The position numbers and the translations under genes are program-made. 35,053 bases of DNA from DATGZH01 sp035297265. Its GTDB lineage: Bacteria; Actinomycetota; Acidimicrobiia; Acidimicrobiales; RAAP-2. The stretch spans positions 1 to 35,053 of the forward strand of contig DATGZH010000046.1 of NCBI GenBank assembly GCA_035297265.1. The letters run 5' to 3'. Every line of letters begins with the position of its first letter. Within the stretch, counting starts at the first letter, position 1. Under the pieces are notes generated by a model. That model saw only the letters and a list, made by a program, of their open reading frames with translations, was not told the origin of the DNA and did not search any database. This document shows, piece by piece, positions 17,225-23,152 of the stretch.

Positions 17225-17920
17225 TCATTCCTGTCCTTCTGACCCCTCGGTCGTTTCGGCCAACGGGGCCGGCGCCTCGGCCGCCGCCACTTGGGCCTCC
17301 GCCTCGCCGGCCTCCGTCTGGACCGCGGCCCCGCCGGACGGAGGTCCGGCGTCGGCACCGTTGCGGTTGGCGTTCCTCTGTTCCCTCGACTGCCGCGCCC
17401 GCTTGTCCGGGGCGAGCACCATGACCATGTTGCGGCCGTCCAGTCGGGCCTCGGCCTCCACCTTGGACGCCCCCTCGGTCTGCTCGACGATGCGGTCGAG
17501 GATGCGTTTACCGAGCTGGGGGTGGAAGACCTCGCGACCACGGAACATGATCGTGATCTTGACCTTGTGCCCCTCGTCGAGGAACTTGGCGACCTGGCGG
17601 GTCTTGGTGTCGAAGTCGCCGGGCCCGATCTTCGGGCGGTACTTCATCTCCTTGATCCCGACGTGGACCGTCTTGCGCTTGGATTCCTTGGCCCGCTGCG
17701 CCTCGTCGAACTTGAACTTCCCGTAGTCCATGATCCGGCACACGGGAGGATTGGCCATGGGGGCCACCTCCACGAGGTCGAGATCGAGGTTGCGGGCGAT
17801 CGTGAGGGCCTCGGGGAGCAGTTTGATCCCCAACTGCTGGCCGTCGGGGTCGACGAGCCGCACCTCACGGGCGCGGATCCGGTCGTTGATCCGGTGCTCA
17901 CCTGTCGTGGCGGTGGCTAT
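17225..17920 (-). CDS. infC: translation initiation factor IF-3, ATA start
   Basis: IF-3 binds the 30S subunit, prevents 50S joining and checks start codons. The N domain contains INDRIRAREVRLVDPDG and YGKFKFDEAQRAKESKRK. The C domain contains IKEMKYRPKIGPGDFDTK and KVKITIMFRGRE. A variable Ala/Glu/Pro tail of about 35 residues ends the protein. The first NTG in frame is GTG 17863, which would delete the invariant INDRIR. Between that and the upstream in-frame TGA (17929) there is no ATG, GTG or TTG. ATA at 17920-17918 has the Shine-Dalgarno GAGAGGAG 9 nt upstream, giving 231 residues. infC starts at AUU in E. coli, and IF-3 represses it through that codon; an ATA start would give the same autoregulation. 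Confidence 0.93.
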   Translation of the reverse strand: MATATTGEHRINDRIRAREVRLVDPDGQQLGIKLLPEALTIARNLDLDLVEVAPMANPPVCRIMDYGKFKFDEAQRAKESKRKTVHVGIKEMKYRPKIGPGDFDTKTRQVAKFLDEGHKVKITIMFRGREVFHPQLGKRILDRIVEQTEGASKVEAEARLDGRNMVMVLAPDKRARQSREQRNANRNGADAGPPSGGAAVQTEAGEAEAQVAAAEAPAPLAETTEGSEGQE

Positions 17921-18112
17921 GCGGCATCACTCCTCTCGGTCGGGCCCGCGGTCCTTCCACGTGCCGTAATTGAGAAGCGGTGCCACCCGGACCGCAGGTC
18001 CGGTGCCACGTCGACCCGGCGCACCTCGTTGAACGTGACCTCGCTGTATCGGTCGCGGCGGTGGCCGGGTGGAGGCGGCCGGGTGGGCAGCCCCGCTTCT
18101 TTGTTGATCAGG
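17921..18112 (-). promoter_or_regulatory. structured infC leader with T-box-like core
   Basis: From the predicted start near 18112 the infC mRNA has a leader of about 190 nt. A perfect 7-bp hairpin, CCGGACC-TGC-GGTCCGG (18003-17987), is flanked by two copies of GTGGCACCG (18009-18001 and 17986-17978). The downstream copy reads GGGTGGCACCGC, close to the T-box core GGUGGNACCGCG. I could not identify a canonical stem I or specifier loop, so this may instead be an L20- or IF-3-responsive leader. A 9-codon out-of-frame ATG ORF (17927-17898) overlaps the ATA start. Confidence 0.4.
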
Positions 18113-18117
18113 CTTTG

Positions 18118-18124
18118 TAGAGTA
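18118..18124. promoter_or_regulatory. symmetric divergent -10 element (DUF1844 gene and infC)
   Basis: TAGAGTA reads as TAGAGT (18118-18123) on the plus strand and TACTCT (18124-18119) on the minus strand. Both fit TANNNT and are offset by one base. The plus-strand element lies 6 nt before the GTG at 18130 (leaderless). The minus-strand element would start the infC leader near 18112. No convincing -35 is seen in either direction. Confidence 0.5.
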
Positions 18125-18129
18125 GCAGC

Positions 18130-18618
18130 GTGGGGACCCTGTGGACACCGTCAGGCGAGCACCCGGTCGGCCCGGGCGGCGCCGGTGGCAGCGGTCGGGC
18201 GGGTGACGAGCCGCCCGCGGGCGGCCCGGCGAGGCCACCCGAGGGCGGCGGCGGCAGTCCTGACGCCGAGGCGGCCGTCGAGGAGATCCGTCGGCAGCTG
18301 CTCAGCACCCCGGCCGACGTGGTGGTGGCCAACCACTGCTACGGCTTCTTCGAGCTCGCCGCGGTCTACCTCTCGGCCTCGCCGCCCCAGCTGGAGGAGG
18401 CCCGATTGGCCATTGACGGGCTCGCCGCCCTGGTCGAGGGGCTGGGCGACCGCCTCGGCGAGGCAGCCCCGGCGCTGCGCGAGGGGCTGGCCCAGGTCCG
18501 CCTGGCCTTCGTCCAGATCCAGGCGGCCCAGGCCGAGGAGCCACCCGACGGCGACGGCAAGACCACCGCCGACCCGACGACCGACGACGAAGAGGCCCTC
18601 AGCTCCGAGGAGGAATGA
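18130..18618 (+). CDS. DUF1844-like protein
   Basis: 162 residues in three parts. First comes a low-complexity Gly/Pro-rich N-terminus (residues 1-45). A conserved helical core follows at about 47-132 (EEIRRQLLSTPADVVVANHC, then LEEARLAIDGLAALVEGLG). The tail is acidic and ends EEALSSEEE. The core resembles the small DUF1844 proteins often found next to infC in actinobacteria. It has no known function. The GTG start lies 6 nt after the TAGAGT element, and no Shine-Dalgarno is present. The last 20 nt overlap the end of the opposite cold-shock-like gene. Confidence 0.7.
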   Translation: MGTLWTPSGEHPVGPGGAGGSGRAGDEPPAGGPARPPEGGGGSPDAEAAVEEIRRQLLSTPADVVVANHCYGFFELAAVYLSASPPQLEEARLAIDGLAALVEGLGDRLGEAAPALREGLAQVRLAFVQIQAAQAEEPPDGDGKTTADPTTDDEEALSSEEE

Positions 18619-18847
18619 GCGCCACGAGGTGCCGCGCCTCCATCCGTCCCCGGTGACCAGGGGCGACCACGAAAGCCACCCGGGCACCCACCTCGATCGT
18701 GCGGCTGCCGTCGGCGATCGCCGCGCAGTGGAAGCCGAGCTCGAGGCCGTCGTCGTCGCGCAGCTCGCCGAGCCCCCGCTCTTCGTCGAAGGCGGTCACC
18801 GTGCCGAGCCGCGGCTCGGGTTCGGTGGACGCGGCCCCGCCGACCAC
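18599..18847 (-). CDS. cold-shock-domain-like small protein
   Basis: 82 residues with one OB-fold resembling the cold-shock domain. It reads GTVTAFDEERGLGELRDDDG then LGFHCAAIADGSRTIEVGARVAFVVAPG, where RNA-binding CSDs normally have KGFGFI and FVHFS. The aromatic RNP residues are mostly replaced, so nucleic-acid binding may be weak or altered. The most likely start is GTG 18847, 5 nt after the hisG stop, which makes it co-transcribed with hisG. The 3' end overlaps the DUF1844-like gene tail to tail. Confidence 0.7.
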   Translation of the reverse strand: MVGGAASTEPEPRLGTVTAFDEERGLGELRDDDGLELGFHCAAIADGSRTIEVGARVAFVVAPGHRGRMEARHLVALIPPRS

Positions 18848-18852
18848 CGCGG

Positions 18853-19734
18853 TCAGTGGACGATCTTGGAGAGCGCCAGCTCCAAGATGTCGGTGGCCCC
18901 GTGGTCCTTCAGCGCCGGGATCAGCGTGTTGATCTCGGACTTCGGGATCACCGTCTCGACCGCATAGCCGCCACCGGAGAGCTCCGAGATCGTCGGCGAG
19001 CGGAGCGAGGGCAGCACCCCCACCACTTCGTCCAGCCGCTCCGAGGGGACGTTCAGCTTCACGAGCACCTTCTCGCGGGCCTCGAGCGTGCCCTGGAGGA
19101 GCGTGAACAGCTGGCCCATGGCGTGGCGCTTGTCCTTGTCCTCCGACGCCGCCCGGTTGGCGATCACCTCGGTCTGGGAGAGGAGGAGCGTGTCGAGGAT
19201 GCGCAGCCCGGCGGCCGAGAGCGCCCGCCCCGTCTCGGTGATGTCGACGACGCAGTCGGCGATCTCGGGCACCTTGGCCTCGGTGGCCCCGTAGGAGAGG
19301 GCGATGTCGGCCTCGATGCCGTGGGCCTCCAGCGCCCGCCGGGTGAGCTCGGGGTACTCGGTCGAGACCCGCAGCAGGCCGTCGTGGTCCGAGAGGTCCG
19401 AGAGGGTCTTCCACGGCGAGTCCTGCGCCACCGCGAGCACCACCTTCATCGGGTTGCTCGTGGACTTCGAGTAGTTGAGCGTGCCGAGCACGACGACGTC
19501 GCTCCCCCGCTCGACCACCCAGTCGTGGCCGGTGATGCCGAGGTCGAAGAGGCCCTCCTCGACGTAGACCGGTATCTCTTGAGGGCGGAGGATCCGCACC
19601 TCGGCCACCCGGGGGTCGGCGATCGTGGCCCGGTAGTCGACCTCCGAGGCCCGAGCCACAGCCAGATCCGCCGCGGCGAAGAGGTCCAGCGTGGCGCGCT
19701 CGAGCGAACCCTTCGGTAAGACCAATCGCAGCAT
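18853..19734 (-). CDS. hisG: ATP phosphoribosyltransferase (long form)
   Basis: First step of histidine synthesis: ATP plus PRPP to phosphoribosyl-ATP. The protein is 293 residues, the long HisG(L) type with a C-terminal regulatory ACT-like domain (about 215-290, EKVLVKLNVPSERLDEVVG onward). Such enzymes are inhibited by histidine and need no HisZ. MLRLVLPKGSLE begins the catalytic part, and the PRPP loop region is DCVVDITETGRAL near 150. ATG 19734 is favoured over an in-frame start 26 codons upstream that adds non-conserved sequence. A -10-like CATGAT (19746-19741) lies 6 nt before the ATG, which suggests a leaderless mRNA. No other his genes are in the window. Confidence 0.95.
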   Translation of the reverse strand: MLRLVLPKGSLERATLDLFAAADLAVARASEVDYRATIADPRVAEVRILRPQEIPVYVEEGLFDLGITGHDWVVERGSDVVVLGTLNYSKSTSNPMKVVLAVAQDSPWKTLSDLSDHDGLLRVSTEYPELTRRALEAHGIEADIALSYGATEAKVPEIADCVVDITETGRALSAAGLRILDTLLLSQTEVIANRAASEDKDKRHAMGQLFTLLQGTLEAREKVLVKLNVPSERLDEVVGVLPSLRSPTISELSGGGYAVETVIPKSEINTLIPALKDHGATDILELALSKIVH

Positions 19735-19740
19735 CGTCAA

Positions 19741-19746
19741 ATCATG
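19741..19746 (-). promoter_or_regulatory. possible -10 element of hisG
   Basis: CATGAT (read on the minus strand) lies 6 nt before the hisG ATG, and no Shine-Dalgarno is seen. It departs from TANNNT in its first base, so the call is tentative. Confidence 0.35.
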
Positions 19747-19786
19747 ACAGAAGAGCGCCCGGACACTGCGCGACGCAGGTCGTCGG

Positions 19787-19792
19787 TAGCAT
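19787..19792 (+). promoter_or_regulatory. -10 element with leaderless-type spacing before a 9-codon ORF
   Basis: TAGCAT (TANNNT) lies exactly 7 nt before GTG 19800. That GTG opens a nine-codon frame ending in TAG (19827-19829). The membrane-protein gene starts 21 nt further on. The promoter is divergent from hisG. Confidence 0.45.
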
Positions 19793-19799
19793 GCCGACA

Positions 19800-19829
19800 G
19801 TGGGGTGGCCACGGCCCAGGCCCAGGTAG
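19800..19829 (+). CDS. possible leaderless 9-residue leader peptide
   Basis: GTG at 19800, in the leaderless position after TAGCAT, encodes VGWPRPRPR and a stop. The peptide is rich in Pro and Arg, which translate slowly. It could couple to, or regulate, the gene at 19851. The match could also be chance, because many short frames exist. Confidence 0.25.
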   Translation: MGWPRPRPR

Positions 19830-19850
19830 AACGGCGATCGACTCTTCGCG

Positions 19851-20159
19851 ATGACCCTGGTGCACCAGTCGGTCGGCGAGTTCGTGATCCTCACGGCGAC
19901 AGGCACTGGATTGTTGACTGGCGGTGCTCTCCTCCTGACGGATTACCGGGGCTTCCGTGCACGGTACGTGCGATCCCTCAAGCGCAGCTACCAGCCACCC
20001 TTCTTCCGAGCCTTCGTGACATCGAGACGGCGAAGGCGCCTCGACGATCCGAAGTACGTGAAGCGGGCGCTCTTCATCCCGAGCGTCCTGGCGCTCCTGA
20101 TGGGGCTGGGCATGCTGGTCCTTGAAGTCGCGGCTCTTTCTTCGGGCAAGGTCGGCTGA
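19851..20159 (+). CDS. small membrane protein, function unknown
   Basis: 102 residues with two predicted membrane segments, about residues 11-30 (ILTATGTGLLTGGALLLTDY) and 74-96 (FIPSVLALLMGLGMLVLEVA), joined by a strongly basic loop (TSRRRRR near 57-62). I do not recognise a family. Its third codon positions are visibly less GC-rich than its neighbours (for example ggattgttgactgg), which may mean recent arrival or weak expression. No good Shine-Dalgarno precedes the ATG. An overlapping frame at 19805-20125 is low-complexity and less convincing. Confidence 0.5.
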   Translation: MTLVHQSVGEFVILTATGTGLLTGGALLLTDYRGFRARYVRSLKRSYQPPFFRAFVTSRRRRRLDDPKYVKRALFIPSVLALLMGLGMLVLEVAALSSGKVG

Positions 20160-20177
20160 GGGCGGTGCCTAGCCCTC
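20158..20177. terminator. hairpin between convergent genes
   Basis: A perfect 6-bp stem GAGGGC/GCCCTC with an 8-nt loop begins within the stop codon of the membrane-protein gene; ribH ends at 20223 on the other strand. It lacks a T-tract, so it is at most a weak or Rho-assisted terminator. Confidence 0.35.
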
Positions 20178-20222
20178 GAGGTACGTCAGGCCGGAAGCCG
20201 GTGCCCGACAACGCCCCAAGCC

Positions 20223-20789
20223 TCAAGATGACGAGCGCGCCGCCTTCGAGGCGGGTGCCGCCAACTTTGGCGAGCGCAGCAGCCGGGCCATCGCCACCGC
20301 GGTCAGCGCGGCCTCCCGTCCCTTGTTCTCCTCGTCTTCGGCCGAGCGGGCCAACGCCTGGTCGACCGTGTCGGTCGTGAGCACACCGAAGACCACGGGC
20401 ACGCCCGTGTCGAGCTGCACCCTCTGGAGACCCGCCGCGCACTCCCCCGCCACGAAGTCGTAATGGCCGGTCTCGCCCCGGATGACCGCTCCGAGGGCGA
20501 TCACGGCGTCGAACGACCCGGTGCCGACGAGGGCCCGAGCGCAGAGCGGCAGCTCGAAGGCCCCGGGCACCCAGGCCACGGTGACGTCGCCCCGGTCGAG
20601 CCCGCAGGCGAAGAGCCCGTCGAGGGCGCCGACCACCAGGCGGTGCGTGATGCCACCGTTGAAGAGCGAGCACGCCGCGGCCACCCGGAGCCCGGCGCCG
20701 GCGTGGTCGCCTTGGACGCTCGCCCCGACCCGGGCCGCCACCTCCTCCAGCGCGCCCTCCGGGAGACTCGTCGCCTCCGAGGTGGTCAA
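20223..20789 (-). CDS. ribH: 6,7-dimethyl-8-ribityllumazine synthase
   Basis: Condenses the ribityl-aminouracil and dihydroxybutanone phosphate to lumazine, the penultimate step to riboflavin. The 188-residue protein includes VPGAFELPLCARAL (near residue 73), ALGAVIRGETGHYDFVAGE (near 98) and GVLTTDTVDQALARS (near 138), all active-site regions. The usual size is about 160; the extra length is at both ends. The start is TTG 20789-20787, with GGAG 7 nt upstream and a hairpin directly abutting. It lies 24 nt after ribBA. Confidence 0.95.
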   Translation of the reverse strand: MTTSEATSLPEGALEEVAARVGASVQGDHAGAGLRVAAACSLFNGGITHRLVVGALDGLFACGLDRGDVTVAWVPGAFELPLCARALVGTGSFDAVIALGAVIRGETGHYDFVAGECAAGLQRVQLDTGVPVVFGVLTTDTVDQALARSAEDEENKGREAALTAVAMARLLRSPKLAAPASKAARSSS

Positions 20790-20790
20790 C

Positions 20791-20808
20791 GGGCGCTCCG
20801 GGGCGCCC
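20791..20808 (-). promoter_or_regulatory. intercistronic hairpin over the ribH ribosome-binding site
   Basis: GGGCGC, loop CCCGGA, GCGCCC forms a perfect 6-bp hairpin in the 24-nt ribBA-ribH gap, one base before the TTG start. The GGAG Shine-Dalgarno is split between loop and stem, so folding would compete with ribosome binding. Confidence 0.4.
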
Positions 20809-20813
20809 GCGGT

Positions 20814-22037
20814 TCAGAGGACATCGTCGAGGCCGTCGAGCAGGTGGCCGAGCCGCTCGCGCTTCGTGCGCAGGTACTCGATGTTCTCGGGGTTGGGCGC
20901 CGACTCCAGCGGGACGCGCTCTTTGATGTCGAGGCCGAACCCTTCGAGTCCGCCGTATTTGACCGGGTTGTTCGTCATGATCCGCATCGTGGTCACGCCG
21001 AGGTCGACGAGCATCTGGGCCCCGATGCCGTACTCCCGGCTGTCGACCGGCAGACCGAGCTCAAGGTTGGCGTCGACCGTGTCGTGCCCCTGCTCCTGCA
21101 GGTGATAGGCGCGGATCTTGTGTGCGAGGCCGATGCCCCGGCCCTCGTGGCCCCGCAGGTAGATGAGGACCCCGGTGCCCTCCTGTTCGATGAGGCGCAG
21201 CGCGGCCCGCAGCTGCGGCCCGCAGTCACAGCGCAAGGACCCGAACACGTCACCGGTCAGGCACTCAGAGTGCACCCGCACGAGGACGTTCGCCTGCCCG
21301 GCGACCTCGCCGAGGACGAAGGCGAGGTGCTGCTCGTTGTCGAGGACCGACTCGTAGACGTACGCCGTGTACTCACCGGCGTCGGTCGGGATCCGGGCCT
21401 CGGAGACCTGACGCACGAGCTTCTCGGTCTGGCGCCGGTAGCGGACGAGGTCGGCGATCGTGATGAGCGGGAGGTCGTGCGTCGCGGCGAAGCGCCGCAG
21501 CTCGGGCAGGCGGGCCATCGAGGCCTTGTCCTCCGAGACGATCTCGCAGAGCACGCCGGCTGGTGTGAGGCCGGCCATCCGGGCGAGGTCGACCGTGGCC
21601 TCCGTGTGACCGGCCCGCTTCAGCACCCCGCCCGGCCGGTAGCGGAGCGGGAAGATATGGCCCGGCCGATTGAGGTCGCCCGGACGGGTGTCGGGGTCGA
21701 TCAGAGCGGCGATCGTCGCCGCCCGGTCGCTGGCCGAGATGCCCGTGGTCGTGCCGTGCCGGCAGTCGACGCTCACGGTGAACGCTGTGCGCTGGGCCTC
21801 GGTGTTGGCCGCCACCATGAGCGGGAGCTCGAGGGCGTCGGCCCGCTCGTCGGTGATCGGGGCACAGATGACCCCCGAGGTGTGAGCCAGGAAGAAGGCG
21901 ATCCTGTCCGGGGTGGCGAACTCGGCCGCCATCACGAGGTCGCCCTCGTTCTCCCGGTCCTCGTCGTCGACGACGACGACCATGCCACCGCGCCGAATCG
22001 CACCGACCGCTTCGTCGATCGACGACAGACCGCTCAT
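20814..22037 (-). CDS. ribBA: bifunctional DHBP synthase / GTP cyclohydrolase II
   Basis: 407 residues with two fused riboflavin enzymes. The RibB half (about 1-205) makes dihydroxybutanone phosphate; its acidic metal loop is DDEDRENEGDL near residue 24 and RPGHIFPL near 130. The RibA half (about 210-400) opens GTP; it has the zinc cysteines in CLTGDVFGSLRCDCGPQ and the RGHEGRGIGL loop. Both active sites look intact. ATG 22037 overlaps the ribD stop (ATGA). A long in-frame upstream extension is a ribD shadow. Confidence 0.96.
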   Translation of the reverse strand: MSGLSSIDEAVGAIRRGGMVVVVDDEDRENEGDLVMAAEFATPDRIAFFLAHTSGVICAPITDERADALELPLMVAANTEAQRTAFTVSVDCRHGTTTGISASDRAATIAALIDPDTRPGDLNRPGHIFPLRYRPGGVLKRAGHTEATVDLARMAGLTPAGVLCEIVSEDKASMARLPELRRFAATHDLPLITIADLVRYRRQTEKLVRQVSEARIPTDAGEYTAYVYESVLDNEQHLAFVLGEVAGQANVLVRVHSECLTGDVFGSLRCDCGPQLRAALRLIEQEGTGVLIYLRGHEGRGIGLAHKIRAYHLQEQGHDTVDANLELGLPVDSREYGIGAQMLVDLGVTTMRIMTNNPVKYGGLEGFGLDIKERVPLESAPNPENIEYLRTKRERLGHLLDGLDDVL

Positions 22038-23050
22038 GCCGCGAGCTCCACGCGCAGATCCTCGCCCAACGGCTCGACCGACACCAACCGGCCGCGCCAC
22101 AGGTCCTCGATCGTCGACGCACCGGGGCCGTTGAAGACCGGGCGTCCGTCGTCGCCACCGAACAGGGCCGGCGCCAGATAGAGGACGTAGCGGTCCACGA
22201 GCCCGGCCGCATGGAACTCGTGGGCCACGGTGGGGCCGCCCTCCACGAGCAGCTGGAGGACGCCCCGGCCGCCGAGGTCGTCGAGGACCTCGCCCAGGTC
22301 GCCGGAGAACTCGAGGGCCGGGTGGACCCGGGCGCCGGCCGGTGCCCGGCCGAGGACCACCCGCAGCGGCTGGCGCTCCACCGGCGGGTCGAGCCGGGCG
22401 GTGAGCTCGGGGTCGTCGGCCCGCACCGTGCCCGCGCCGACGAGAACCGCGTCCGAGCGGGCCCGCAGCCGGTGTACGTCGGCCCGGGCCGCCGGTCCGG
22501 TGACCCAACGGCTCGTGCCGTCGGGCGCCGCGGTGCGACCGTCGAGGGTGGCGGCGAGCTTCAGCACCACCCAGGGTCGACCGGTCCGCCGGTGCTTCAG
22601 GTAGGGGGCGAGCTGCTCGCCGACGGCGTCACCTTCGACGCCGACGGTGACCTCGAGGCCGGCCGCCCGCAGCTGGTCGACGCCACGGCCGGCCACGTTC
22701 GGGTCGGGGTCGAGCACCCCCACCACGACGCGGCCGATCCGGCCGGCCAGGATGGCCTCGACGCACGGCGGCGTGCGGCCGTGGTGGGAACAGGGCTCGA
22801 GGGTGGTGTAGAGGGTGGCGCCCACCGACCGGTCGGCGGCGGCGGCCAACGCCACGACCTCGGCGTGGCGGCCGCCGGGCGGCTCGGTCGCCCCGCCGTA
22901 GGGGTCGGTCTCGCCCCGGGGGACGACCACGCAGCCCACCCAGGGGTTGGGCGAGGTCGTGCCCTGCACGGTGGCGGCGAGTTCGAGCGCCCGGCGCATG
23001 TGCACCTCGTCGCTCCTGCCGGCCGCGGGGCCGGTCGCCGCTTCGGTCAC
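22034..23050 (-). CDS. ribD: riboflavin-specific deaminase / reductase
   Basis: Bifunctional enzyme of 338 residues acting on the GTP cyclohydrolase II product. The N-terminal deaminase has the zinc motif HAEVVAL and PCSHHGRTPPC (residues about 60-95). The C-terminal NADPH reductase spans about 155-335 (VVLKLAATLDGRTA, GAGTVRADDPELTARL). The GTG start has Shine-Dalgarno ACAGGAG 8 nt upstream. It is the first gene of the riboflavin operon here. I saw no FMN riboswitch in the 102 nt upstream. Confidence 0.95.
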   Translation of the reverse strand: MTEAATGPAAGRSDEVHMRRALELAATVQGTTSPNPWVGCVVVPRGETDPYGGATEPPGGRHAEVVALAAAADRSVGATLYTTLEPCSHHGRTPPCVEAILAGRIGRVVVGVLDPDPNVAGRGVDQLRAAGLEVTVGVEGDAVGEQLAPYLKHRRTGRPWVVLKLAATLDGRTAAPDGTSRWVTGPAARADVHRLRARSDAVLVGAGTVRADDPELTARLDPPVERQPLRVVLGRAPAGARVHPALEFSGDLGEVLDDLGGRGVLQLLVEGGPTVAHEFHAAGLVDRYVLYLAPALFGGDDGRPVFNGPGASTIEDLWRGRLVSVEPLGEDLRVELAA

Positions 23051-23075
23051 GGTGTCGCTCCTGTCCTTGGTCCCA

Positions 23076-23093
23076 ATACTAGAACGTGTTCCA
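23076..23093 (-). promoter_or_regulatory. rib operon -10 overlapped by a KstR-like palindrome
   Basis: TAGTAT (23081-23076, minus strand) is a good -10, with the start near 23069 and an 18-nt leader to ribD. Immediately upstream and overlapping by two bases is TAGAACGTGTTCCA (plus strand, 23080-23093). It fits TnnAACnnGTTnnA, the operator pattern of TetR-family lipid/sterol regulators such as mycobacterial KstR. No regulator gene is nearby, so the binding factor is unknown. Confidence 0.45.
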
Positions 23094-23152
23094 TTCTTGG
23101 GGATGGCCCTCGGGAAAAGGGCTGTTCAGAGGGTCCTCCGACCCCCTCCAGC

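Noticed and set aside
23051..23152. FMN riboswitch before ribD
   Set aside because: The gap is only 102 nt and lacks the conserved RFN element sequences.
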